A stretch of DNA of 8,596 bases, taken from NCBI GenBank assembly GCA_002329565.1, contig DCTM01000015.1, positions 11,103 to 19,698 of the forward strand. The letters run 5' to 3'. Origin of the DNA: Firmicutes bacterium UBA1440 (GTDB lineage: Bacteria > Bacillota > Clostridia > Peptostreptococcales > Anaerovoracaceae). Positions 1 to 6,966 of this stretch are shown here, in pieces (position 1 is the stretch's first letter; each line of letters starts with the position of its first letter). Below the pieces are notes generated by a model. It saw only the letters and a program-made list of their open reading frames with translations, was not told where the DNA came from and ran no database searches. A program made the position numbers and the translations under genes.

Positions 1-325
1 CGATCCCACTGCCCAACACCGCAAGCGTCGGTCCGTCGGCCGCCAGTGCGCCTTTGTGCGCAAACGAATCTATCCCCGCCGCCAAACCGCTCACCGTGAC
101 AACCCCATTTTCGGCCAGCCGTCGTCCTATTTTATGCGCAATCCGCTTTCCGTATTCTGTCGGTTTTCTTGACCCCACTACCGCAAAAGCCGGCATATTC
201 AAAAGATCCGCATTGCCTATACAATACAGCTGTTGCGGAGGGTCTTTGATCAGTCGCAGTGCCTTCGGATATTCACCCGCGTCATATGTAATTGTGTAGA
301 CCTCTTCAGATTTTTCATTTTTCAT
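1..325 (-). CDS. dprA: DNA-processing protein DprA (Smf), N-terminal part; runs off the window
   Basis: DprA binds incoming single-stranded DNA and loads RecA during natural transformation. The first 108 residues are visible. The Rossmann-type core is clear: KDPPQQLYCIGNADLL (27-42), VVGSRKPTEYGKR (49-61), then VSGLAAGIDSFAHKGAL (78-94) and TLAVLGSGI (100-108), matching the family signature GSR..yG...SGlA.GiDs.AH. The start is the ATG at 325; an in-frame TGA at 331-329 rules out anything further upstream. The gene begins inside the last codons of comM (11-base overlap), so translation is probably coupled. The only upstream AAGGAG (343-348) sits 17 bases away. Only about 18 residues precede the conserved YP motif (19-20), whereas many DprA proteins carry an extra N-terminal SAM-like domain there. 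The C-terminal half is outside the window. Identity is very likely. Confidence 0.93.
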   Translation of the reverse strand, partial: MKNEKSEEVYTITYDAGEYPKALRLIKDPPQQLYCIGNADLLNMPAFAVVGSRKPTEYGKRIAHKIGRRLAENGVVTVSGLAAGIDSFAHKGALAADGPTLAVLGSGI

Positions 326-1841
326 GGATCAAATCATCTGCACTCCTTAAGCTCATAGCTTCTGCCATATGAAACTCTTCTATTATATCTGCGCCATCCA
401 GATCGGCAACTGTGCGTGCAAGCTTTACAATCTTTTCATGGATGCGCACAGAGAGAAAGTTTCGCTCATATGCTTGTGCGAGTAAACTCTCCGCCTGCGC
501 ACTCATCCTGCAATATTGTGCAATCAATCTGCCCTCCAGATCGGCATTTAAATTCACGTTTTCATTTCTGTAACGGTGTTGTTGTATTTCCCGGGCAGTG
601 CAGATGTGCTCTGCCATCTCCGCAGAACTCGTGACCGGAGCGGATCGCAATTCCTCGCTCGTAACTCTTCCAATGGCAATGCGAATATCGATGCGATCGA
701 GAAACGGTCTAGAAATGCGATTTTGATACCTACTCACTTCTCCCGGCGTGCACCTGCATGCTGTCTCGTTATCTCCGTAATATCCGCATTTGCAAGGATT
801 GCCCGCGGCCACGAGCATAAATTTGCACGGAAACAACGCCGCGTTGCCGTTTCGCTCTATCATAATCTCCCCGCTCTCAGCGGGCTGACGCAATAAATCA
901 ATGATGCTCCTTCGAAACTCAGGCAACTCATCCAAAAACAATACTCCTCTGTGTGCGAGCGAAATTTCTCCCGGTTTCGGAATTGCCCCCCCGCCGAGCA
1001 AAGCCGTCGGTGTGATAGAATGGTGCGGTGAGCGAAACGGGCGACGCGTAATCAACCCCTTCTCCTCATCCGGATAACCTGCAACGCTGTAAATCTTTGT
1101 AACCTCAAGGATTTCATCGTATGTCAGAGGCGGCAAAACCGTCGGTATCCTCTTGGCTATCATACTCTTTCCCGCCCCGGGTACTCCCAGCATAAACAGG
1201 CCGTGTCCGCCGGCAGCACTGACCGTAACGGCTCGTTTAACGCTTTCTTGACCACGCACCTCGGCAAAATCAAGCGTCTCGCACATATTCTTCTTCGCAT
1301 ATAATGCCCCGTTGTGCACAGGATAATCGCGCTTACCGTTCATACATTCCACAAGTTCAGTAAGGCTGTGAATCGGGCATACCGCTATATCATTGACAAC
1401 CGCTGCTTCTTCTCCATTCTCATACGGAACAACGATGCGGCGAATGCCTGCTGTCTTCATTCCCATCACCAGAGGCAAAACTCCGCTTACGGATACGAGA
1501 GTCCCATCCAACGAAAGCTCCCCTATAAACCCGGTCGTAACGGCATCATGCTCCGCAACAATCTCACATGATATGAGGATGCCAACAGCCATCGGCAGAT
1601 CGAAATGGCTGCCTTCCTTGCGTTCTGAGGCCGGAGAGAGATTGATGACAACGCGTTTCATCGGGAAATCAAAGCCGGAATGTATAAGCGCAGATCGAAT
1701 GCGATCTTTGGCCTCGCGGATTATCGCCGATGGCAGACCCACGGTGTTGAAGGCAGGCAATCCACTGCATATATCTGTCTCCACTGCCACAAGTTCCGCA
1801 TCGATACCGGTCAGCGAAGCCGTAAAGACACGAGACAACAT
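315..1841 (-). CDS. comM: ComM/YifB family Mg-chelatase-like AAA+ ATPase
   Basis: ComM is a hexameric AAA+ helicase that promotes branch migration when transformed DNA is integrated into the chromosome. The 508 residues match the usual family length of about 500. The N-terminal ChlI-like domain shows GLPAFNTVGLP (27-37) and VVINLSPASERKEGSHFDLP (64-83). Walker A is GVPGAGKS (219-226) and Walker B is LFLDELPEF (301-309). HHSITPTALLGGG (273-285) and the cysteine set NPCKCGYYG...CRC (C350, C352, C362, C364), followed by PFLDRIDI (379-386), are diagnostic. A C-terminal Mg-chelatase domain follows. The ATG at 1841 directly abuts the yraN stop codon and has a strong AGGAGG (1850-1855) eight bases upstream. 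Cotranscribed with yraN and dprA. A small oddity is SRP where SGP is usual just before LDRID. Confidence 0.96.
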   Translation of the reverse strand: MLSRVFTASLTGIDAELVAVETDICSGLPAFNTVGLPSAIIREAKDRIRSALIHSGFDFPMKRVVINLSPASERKEGSHFDLPMAVGILISCEIVAEHDAVTTGFIGELSLDGTLVSVSGVLPLVMGMKTAGIRRIVVPYENGEEAAVVNDIAVCPIHSLTELVECMNGKRDYPVHNGALYAKKNMCETLDFAEVRGQESVKRAVTVSAAGGHGLFMLGVPGAGKSMIAKRIPTVLPPLTYDEILEVTKIYSVAGYPDEEKGLITRRPFRSPHHSITPTALLGGGAIPKPGEISLAHRGVLFLDELPEFRRSIIDLLRQPAESGEIMIERNGNAALFPCKFMLVAAGNPCKCGYYGDNETACRCTPGEVSRYQNRISRPFLDRIDIRIAIGRVTSEELRSAPVTSSAEMAEHICTAREIQQHRYRNENVNLNADLEGRLIAQYCRMSAQAESLLAQAYERNFLSVRIHEKIVKLARTVADLDGADIIEEFHMAEAMSLRSADDLIHEK

Positions 1842-2213
1842 TTACAAATCCTCCTCTGTAAAGACATTTTCCAAAAAACGAATTTCCGCGCGTGCATCAG
1901 TCAACAATATCTCCAGCACATCCATACGCAGATCGCAGTCAGCATACTGCGGATACTTCATGAGATACGTTCGGGCAGCATTATATATATGGCGGATCTT
2001 GCGAGCGTCAACCGCTTCGACGGGCAATCCGAATCTCAGATCTCTGCGTGTCTTTACTTCAGCGAAATGAACGCAGCGGTCCGCATAAGCTATGATATCT
2101 ATCTCTCCGGCTTTACAGCGGAAATTGCGTGCCAAAAGCCGGTATCCGCAAGAGCACAGGTACGCGCAAGCCAGATCTTCCCCTTGTTTTCCCGTCTTTT
2201 GTCTCTCGTTCAT
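1842..2213 (-). CDS. yraN: YraN family (UPF0102) predicted endonuclease-like protein
   Basis: This is a 123-residue protein of the UPF0102/YraN family, a small PD-(D/E)XK nuclease-like fold whose role is not settled. Family motifs are in order: GEDLACAYL (11-19), GYRLLARNFRCKAGEIDII (23-41), FAEVKTRR (50-57), FGLPVEAVDARK (61-72) and a late RMDV (96-99). The likely active-site residues are E37, D39, E52 and K54. The ATG at 2213 is preceded by a purine-rich GGAAAGAG stretch, and a promoter lies about 65 bases further upstream. It is the first gene of the yraN-comM-dprA block and ends exactly where comM begins. Position next to two recombination genes fits a DNA-processing role, but that is inference. 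Confidence 0.93.
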   Translation of the reverse strand: MNERQKTGKQGEDLACAYLCSCGYRLLARNFRCKAGEIDIIAYADRCVHFAEVKTRRDLRFGLPVEAVDARKIRHIYNAARTYLMKYPQYADCDLRMDVLEILLTDARAEIRFLENVFTEEDL

Positions 2214-2278
2214 AAAAATTCTCTTTCCGTTTCTTTCCTTTATTTTTTATCTATCTTTTATCTTTGTTATTTTGCATA

Positions 2279-2307
2279 ATTATCTCACCTATTTATTTAC
2301 TTGTCAA
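2279..2307 (-). promoter_or_regulatory. Sigma-70-type promoter for the yraN-comM-dprA operon
   Basis: Reading the minus strand, TTGACA (2302-2307) is a perfect -35 box. It is followed by a 17-base spacer and GATAAT (2279-2284), a five-of-six -10 box. Transcription would start near 2272, leaving a leader of about 58 bases before the yraN ATG. It lies downstream of the terminator of the preceding minus-strand gene, as expected for an independent operon. Confidence 0.8.
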
Positions 2308-2353
2308 CCATTATTTTCCATATATTGCATATGAAGGGGTCCCTTTAAACGGT

Positions 2354-2406
2354 AAAAAAGATGGTGTTTCAATGATTGAGTCAATCGTTGAAACACCACC
2401 TTTTTT
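2354..2406 (-). terminator. Strong intrinsic terminator after the MBL-HAD gene, symmetric on both strands
   Basis: A long inverted repeat. The arms 2363-2372 and 2388-2397 pair perfectly over 10 bases. A T-G wobble (2373/2387) and five further pairs (2374-2378 with 2382-2386) close on the loop AGT. Outward, T2362 pairs with A2398, then one A-C mismatch and G2360-C2400, then six A (2354-2359) facing six T (2401-2406). The minus-strand transcript therefore ends in a U tract, 38 bases after the stop codon of the fusion gene. A separate small perfect hairpin, TGCTGC-AGTC-GCAGCA (2421-2436), lies between that stop codon and the terminator. The structure would also work on the plus strand, but no plus-strand gene feeds into it here. 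Confidence 0.9.
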
Positions 2407-2444
2407 ATTCGAATTTGATCTGCTGCAGTCGCAGCAATTCCGCC

Positions 2445-3854
2445 CTAAAGTACAAACTTCTCAATAGCTTTGGCGACACCGTCTTGGTCATTGCTTGCAG
2501 TGATGAATTTTGACAGAGCTTTCAGCTCCGGTTTGGCGTTGTCGACCGCGACCGGCCAACCCGCATATTTAAACAATTTAACATCGTTGAGCCCATCTCC
2601 GCAAGCCATTACGTTCTCGCGTCTAAGGTGCAACAGCTCCGTCAAAAAACGCACTCCGTCTCCCTTGCTGGTCGTCTTTCCGCCGATCTCGAGATTGTGG
2701 TCGAACGAAGTGGTCAAGGTCACATTCTCGATTTCCTCCATCACCGTGCGCATGCGTGCCCGCTCCTCTTGAGTTTCGAAGAGGATATTAATGTTCTCAA
2801 TCGCATCGCTGTGTGCGTTCAAGAATTCAAAGATATCATCCTGAGGAATTCTCGTATCCTTTATATACTTGATGTGATGCGGCTTAAAATTTCTCTCATC
2901 GAGGTTCTGAAGAAGACTGCGCTGTATATAGGCACTGCCGCCGGTGAACACTTCGATCAGGGAGCCTTCCCTGCGAAATAGTTCTATCAATTGCTCTACT
3001 GATTTCGCATCCAAAAAATTGCTGTAGATGACCTTTTTGTCACGCAAACGCAATACGCTTGCACCGTTGCCTGTGACGATGTACTCCATCCCCTTGACGC
3101 TGAGGATAGCTTCGGGAATAGATGAAAGCGCTCTGCCGGTCGCAACCACAATCTGCACACCCTTGGCAATGGCAGCCGCAAACGCCGCCTGCGTACGTTC
3201 CGTCAACACCTTGTCCGTATTCAGAGTTGTACCGTCAAGATCAAGCGCCACCAAGCGGATGTTGGGCTTGATTGCCGCTTTGAACTCCTCGTTGCAAATG
3301 CGCACGTGTTTCATCGTGCAGGAATCTCCGTGCCCCGGATAAACGGTGATGTCATTCGGCCACTTGTCGATGATCTCCCTGCACGTACGGCGCAAGCGCT
3401 CTTCGCTGCCGCCTTCTAAATCTGTCCTGCCCAAGTCAATATTAAACAGCGTATCGCCCGTAAAAGCGAGCTTACTCTTCTCCGAAAACAGGCATATGCC
3501 TCCGTTCGTATGACCCGACGTATGGATTACGCGCAGCGTCTCACCGTCGAGGTCAAAAGTATCTCCGTCTTCAAGCGCAATGTCAGCGATATCTGCACAG
3601 CGATCCATGTCCTCCCTGTGGATATATGCCTTACAACCGAAGATTGCCTTCAGTTTGGCTGCCGCACCCGTATGGTCGTGGTGACAATGAGTCAATACAA
3701 TGGCCTGCGGATTGAGCCCTTCTTCCTTGATTGCAGCTGCGATTGACTCGGCATTGTAGCCGGGGTCGATCACCAGGCAATTCTTGCCGTCTTTTTGATA
3801 TATGATATAGATGTTACTTTCGAGATTACCACCCACTAAACGCTTAATCTTCAT
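2445..3854 (-). CDS. Fusion of metallo-beta-lactamase-fold hydrolase and Cof-type HAD phosphatase
   Basis: One uninterrupted 469-residue frame carries two enzymes. Residues 1 to about 195 are a glyoxalase-II-like metallo-beta-lactamase domain: VIDPGYN (28-34), the metal motif THCHHDH (55-61; H56, H58, D60, H61), SGHTNGG (113-119; H115), FTGDTLF (131-137; D134) and YPGHGD (172-177; H175). After a short linker, residues from about 198 to 469 are a Cof/HAD-IIB phosphatase: motif I LDLDGTTL (204-211; nucleophile D205, acid/base D207), motif II ATGR (T239), the motif III lysine in TTSKGDG (K397) and motif IV CGDGLNDV (D420, D424). All expected catalytic residues are present in both halves. Such hydrolases usually act on thioesters and on small phosphorylated metabolites respectively; the actual substrates are unknown. 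The start has AGAAGGA (3864-3870) nine bases upstream. It is transcribed alone, from its own promoter to its own terminator. Confidence 0.95.
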   Translation of the reverse strand: MKIKRLVGGNLESNIYIIYQKDGKNCLVIDPGYNAESIAAAIKEEGLNPQAIVLTHCHHDHTGAAAKLKAIFGCKAYIHREDMDRCADIADIALEDGDTFDLDGETLRVIHTSGHTNGGICLFSEKSKLAFTGDTLFNIDLGRTDLEGGSEERLRRTCREIIDKWPNDITVYPGHGDSCTMKHVRICNEEFKAAIKPNIRLVALDLDGTTLNTDKVLTERTQAAFAAAIAKGVQIVVATGRALSSIPEAILSVKGMEYIVTGNGASVLRLRDKKVIYSNFLDAKSVEQLIELFRREGSLIEVFTGGSAYIQRSLLQNLDERNFKPHHIKYIKDTRIPQDDIFEFLNAHSDAIENINILFETQEERARMRTVMEEIENVTLTTSFDHNLEIGGKTTSKGDGVRFLTELLHLRRENVMACGDGLNDVKLFKYAGWPVAVDNAKPELKALSKFITASNDQDGVAKAIEKFVL

Positions 3855-3902
3855 TTATATTAGTCCTTCTTCCTTCCGTTCTGAATCTGCACTCTGCTTT
3901 TT

Positions 3903-3931
3903 ATTGTAATGCATTTGCGCTTTTAAGGCAA
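3903..3931 (-). promoter_or_regulatory. Promoter for the MBL-HAD fusion gene
   Basis: On the minus strand, TTGCCT (3926-3931, four of six to consensus) is followed by a 17-base spacer and TACAAT (3903-3908, five of six). The predicted leader is about 40 bases, with a ribosome binding site at 3864-3870. The -35 box is 16 bases from the -35 box of the divergent trkA promoter. Confidence 0.6.
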
Positions 3932-3947
3932 TAAATATTGTTATGGA

Positions 3948-3975
3948 TTGACTTGCCGGAAAAAAGGAATATAAT
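3948..3975 (+). promoter_or_regulatory. Promoter for trkA-trkH
   Basis: TTGACT (3948-3953) is followed by a 16-base spacer and a perfect TATAAT (3970-3975). A second TATAAT at 3978-3983 has too long a spacer (24) for this -35. Transcription starting near 3982 leaves a leader of about 35 bases, too short for a riboswitch. The trkA ribosome binding site AAAGGA is at 4003-4008, eight bases before the ATG. Confidence 0.75.
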
Positions 3976-4016
3976 ATTATAATACTTGTATCACATTACC
4001 CGAAAGGACAAAGGAA

Positions 4017-5384
4017 ATGAAAGTAGCTGTTGTAGGCACCGGGAAACTGGGAACAAAGGTAACTGAAGCCTTAGTTGAAGGCGGACACTCCGTCTTGGTC
4101 ATCGACAAGAATGAGGAAGTTCTCGACAAGCTTTCTTCACAACTCGATGTCATGACTGTCAACGAGAACGGAAAAGAAATTCGCGTCCTCCGAAGACTCG
4201 ATATCCACACATACGATTTCTTGCTCGCATGTACCAACAGCGACGAAAAAAATATTGTCATTGCTTCGTTTGCCAAAAGCTTGGGTTGCTCCAAAGTTAT
4301 CGCAAGAGTACGCGACCCCGAGCACATGAACCAGTTTGATTTCATTAAGGACACGATGCGCATCGACTATATAGTCAATCCCGACCTTTCAATCACAATC
4401 GAAATATATAAATATCTCGTGGAAAAATCCACACTCAGCACAGGTATTTTTACGAGCGGCAAGGTATCATTGCTTGAATTCAGGGCATCACGCATACCCG
4501 ATCTTATCGATAAGCCTTTGACGGAATTCCGCAAAGTACTGCCCGACATGCTGGCAGTGGCCATCTCGCGCAACGGACAGATTATTGTGCCTCACGGTGA
4601 CACTGTCATAAACGACGATGACAGTATTTACGTGATTGGTGAAAAGATGCCTATCCTGGAGCTGAGCAAGAAGGTACATTTCAAAAACAAGCTCGCTCCG
4701 CTGCAAAAAGTAATGATTATAGGCGGAGGCAAGACCGGTTTCTATCTCGCCGATAAGCTCTCTGAATTCGGCACCTCTGTCAAGATAATAGAGAGAAACG
4801 AAGAACGTTGCCGCTATCTGTCGACCCATCTGAACGATGTCATGGTGTTACACGGTGATGCGACTGATTTGACCCTGCTTACCGAAGAAAATCTCGACGA
4901 GATGAACGCCTTCATCACTGCCACCGGTTATGACGAAGAAAACCTTTTGCTTGCTCTGGTTGCCAAACAGCACGGCGTCGAAGATGTCATAGCCAAAATC
5001 AGCCGAAGAAGCTATACGGAGCTTATTGAGCGAATGGGCGTGGATATGGCCCTGAATCCGCTCAACATCGTCGCCAGCAACATTCTGCGTTTCATACAGG
5101 GATCAAAGCGCATCATCTCCTCTCAACTTATCCAAGGACAAGCTGAAATCGTGGAGATTATCGTTTCGCGTACTATGGATATTATGAACAAGCCGCTCAA
5201 AGACTTGAAACTTCCTTACGGCATCATTGTGGCAGCCATCCACAGGGGCACGACGGCCATCATTCCGAACGGCGATACCGTCATCAAAGAAGACGACAAG
5301 GTAATTATCCTGTGTCTGCTGTCCGAAATTCCGACACTGGAAAAACTCCTGCGAACAAAGAGAGTCTTATTCTCGAAGATTTGA
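4017..5384 (+). CDS. trkA: Trk potassium uptake protein TrkA (two RCK domains)
   Basis: TrkA is the cytoplasmic gating ring that binds NAD(H) or ATP and opens the TrkH potassium channel. The 455 residues fit the usual full-length, tandem-RCK form. Each half has a Rossmann nucleotide-binding domain: VVGTGKLG (5-12) with D30 at the end of strand 2, and IIGGGKTG (234-241) with E259. Each is followed by the family's ACTNSDEKN (71-79) or TATGYDEEN (301-309) segment. TrkA_C modules follow at about 140-220 and 375-455, each with a PHGDT/PNGDT loop (192-196, 417-421). TrkA_C modules of related RCK proteins can bind cyclic di-AMP; whether these do is not visible. The stop codon is 27 bases before trkH, so the two are cotranscribed. 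No damage is seen. Confidence 0.96.
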   Translation: MKVAVVGTGKLGTKVTEALVEGGHSVLVIDKNEEVLDKLSSQLDVMTVNENGKEIRVLRRLDIHTYDFLLACTNSDEKNIVIASFAKSLGCSKVIARVRDPEHMNQFDFIKDTMRIDYIVNPDLSITIEIYKYLVEKSTLSTGIFTSGKVSLLEFRASRIPDLIDKPLTEFRKVLPDMLAVAISRNGQIIVPHGDTVINDDDSIYVIGEKMPILELSKKVHFKNKLAPLQKVMIIGGGKTGFYLADKLSEFGTSVKIIERNEERCRYLSTHLNDVMVLHGDATDLTLLTEENLDEMNAFITATGYDEENLLLALVAKQHGVEDVIAKISRRSYTELIERMGVDMALNPLNIVASNILRFIQGSKRIISSQLIQGQAEIVEIIVSRTMDIMNKPLKDLKLPYGIIVAAIHRGTTAIIPNGDTVIKEDDKVIILCLLSEIPTLEKLLRTKRVLFSKI

Positions 5385-5411
5385 TCAGAAAGAAGGTTCA
5401 AACCGAACGAC

Positions 5412-6893
5412 ATGCATACTACGCTCAACTTACGACTGACAAGCAAAATATTGGCGACTATCGTCTGCATCATAGCCGTGGCCATGTTGCCCGCAGGGCT
5501 GGCCTCCCTTTATTTTCAAGAATACGCCACAGTCCGTGCCTTAGGGATGTCGGCGTTTCTGTTCTTTGTGCTCGGAATGTTCGTCAGGACGATGGCGCAA
5601 CCGACCAAACTGTCTATCCAATTGCGAGAGGGTTCGTTGATCGTCGGCTTGAGCTGGATTCTCGCCTCACTTGTAGGCTGCATTCCTTATCTTCTCAGCG
5701 GCTATACGAATTCGTTCAGTGCGGCTTTTTTTGAATCTGCGGCAGGATTTACGACCACCGGAGGAACAGCATTCGACCTTGGTCTTATGCCACGCGGACT
5801 AATGCTGTGGAAGGCCATATGCACCTGGCTCGGAGGCATGGGTATTCTCGTTTTCCTTGTGACACTGCTTCCGTCCTTGGGCATCAGCGGACAAAAAATA
5901 TTCAGAGCAGAGTCTCCCGGAATTAAGATTGATAAGATTTCCAGCAGGATCTCCGACTCTGCCAAGATTCTCTATCTGATTTATATCGGTCTCACAGTAA
6001 TCGAGTTTCTGCTGCTTGCACTCGGCAGTAATATGGCTCCCTTCGACGCGGCTGTCAACACGCTTGGCAGTATCAGTACAAGTGGCATCTTCAGTCATCC
6101 GCAGGGGCTAGCCTATTACGACAGCGTCTATGTTGAACTCGTAATTTCCGTTTTTACTGTGTTGTCTTCCGTCAGTTTCGTGCTGTACCCGCTTTTGTTG
6201 CAAGGTGAATTCAAGCGATTTTTCAAAAATCCCGAATTGCGAGTTTTTGCCGCCATCATCGCAACGGCCTCTGTCGTGGTAACTTGCAATTTGTATTTAA
6301 GCCATATGTACGACTCCTTCCCGGAATCGTTGCGCTATGCCTTCTTCCAGGTGACATCGTTTTCGTCGACTTCGGGCTATGCAATCACCGATTATACCTC
6401 ATGGCCCTTGTTCAGTAAGTTAATTCTGATGCTTCTTATGATGATCGGCGGCTGTTCGGCCTCCACATCCGGATCTATCAAGATTATACGTATCATCGTC
6501 ATGTTTAAATTGATTCAGCGCAGTATTTACAAGCGAATGCACCCTCGCGCGGTTCTCTCTCTCAAACTGAGCGGAACTCCTTTGCAGGAGGACGTCATCG
6601 CCCAGACCGCGTCCTTCATCTTCGCCTTCTTTGCGATGTTGGCCGCCGGCTCGATGCTTCTTTCACTGCAAATACCGGACATTGAAATAACATTTTCAAC
6701 CGCTCTTGCCATGCTGTCGAACACAGGCATTGCATTCGGAGCAACTGACTACAGCGGATATTTTGGCTTTTACAATGCTCCTTTGAAGATGGTGCTTTCA
6801 ACTTCGATGATTTTCGGCAGATTGGAAATATTTACAGTTTTAATGCTTTTCGTCCCCTCATTTTGGAATGCAGACAGGGCAAAATCCCTATAG
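5412..6893 (+). CDS. trkH: Trk potassium transporter membrane subunit TrkH
   Basis: This is the channel-forming membrane subunit of the Trk system, 493 residues, close to the usual length for TrkH. Hydrophobic segments run throughout, starting at about 12-35. The four pore loops can be recognised: ESAAGFTTTGGTAF (108-121), LGSISTSGIF (218-227), TSFSSTSGYA (315-324) and MLSNTGIAFG (434-443), each keeping its filter glycine. The cytoplasmic end RLEIFTVLMLFVPSFW (470-485) is typical. The intramembrane gating loop reads GGCSASTSGSIKIIR (346-360), where the family normally has GSTGGGIK or a close variant, so several glycines are replaced. The ATG at 5412 is the only possible start because the trkA stop codon is in the same frame upstream. 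AGAAGG (5391-5396) lies 15 bases away, rather far, suggesting coupling or modest translation. No promoter is seen between trkA and trkH. Confidence 0.95.
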   Translation: MHTTLNLRLTSKILATIVCIIAVAMLPAGLASLYFQEYATVRALGMSAFLFFVLGMFVRTMAQPTKLSIQLREGSLIVGLSWILASLVGCIPYLLSGYTNSFSAAFFESAAGFTTTGGTAFDLGLMPRGLMLWKAICTWLGGMGILVFLVTLLPSLGISGQKIFRAESPGIKIDKISSRISDSAKILYLIYIGLTVIEFLLLALGSNMAPFDAAVNTLGSISTSGIFSHPQGLAYYDSVYVELVISVFTVLSSVSFVLYPLLLQGEFKRFFKNPELRVFAAIIATASVVVTCNLYLSHMYDSFPESLRYAFFQVTSFSSTSGYAITDYTSWPLFSKLILMLLMMIGGCSASTSGSIKIIRIIVMFKLIQRSIYKRMHPRAVLSLKLSGTPLQEDVIAQTASFIFAFFAMLAAGSMLLSLQIPDIEITFSTALAMLSNTGIAFGATDYSGYFGFYNAPLKMVLSTSMIFGRLEIFTVLMLFVPSFWNADRAKSL

Positions 6894-6922
6894 CGTTCAC
6901 ACTGTAATCGACTGCATAGAAC

Positions 6923-6966
6923 ACGCTTCTTTCGGATACGCTAACCGGAGAAAGGAGCGTTTTTTT
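6923..6966 (+). terminator. Terminator-like hairpin that contains the RBS of the CBS gene
   Basis: The arm 6923-6933 (ACGCTTCTTTC) pairs with 6950-6960 (GAAAGGAGCGT) over 11 positions with a single T-G wobble. It is followed at once by T6961-T6966, the form of an intrinsic terminator for trkA-trkH. The 3' arm holds AAAGGAG (6951-6957), the ribosome binding site of the gene starting at 6967, so folding would also hide that site. A second ACGCT (6938-6942) can pair with the same AGCGT (6956-6960) instead, leaving most of the ribosome binding site in the loop. Whether this is an attenuator or just an economical overlap is not known. Confidence 0.7.

Noticed and set aside
1393..2070. A 225-codon plus-strand open frame opposite comM and yraN
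   Set aside because: Its translation shows no recognisable motif, it has no ribosome binding site of note, and the minus strand here carries two well-conserved proteins.
2334..2345. Palindrome AAGGGGTCCCTT as an operator ahead of the yraN promoter
   Set aside because: It lies about 27 bases upstream of the -35 box with only short arms and a two-base centre. One isolated short palindrome is expected by chance.
3976..4016. A cyclic di-AMP riboswitch ahead of trkA, as found ahead of other potassium transporter genes
   Set aside because: The leader predicted from the promoter is only about 35 bases, far too short for that riboswitch, and no suitable structure is seen.
3977..4363. A 128-codon minus-strand frame opposite the start of trkA
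   Set aside because: It is the antisense shadow of the conserved TrkA nucleotide-binding domain and would cross the trkA promoter.
6894..6950. A separate promoter for the CBS gene
   Set aside because: Candidate boxes such as TGTAAT near 6903 have no matching -35 at a workable distance, so no promoter is claimed.
6868..6966. A longer reading frame for the CBS gene starting inside trkH
   Set aside because: It would overlap the trkH end and run through the hairpin. The ATG at 6967 has a well-spaced ribosome binding site and the CBS fold begins immediately after it.
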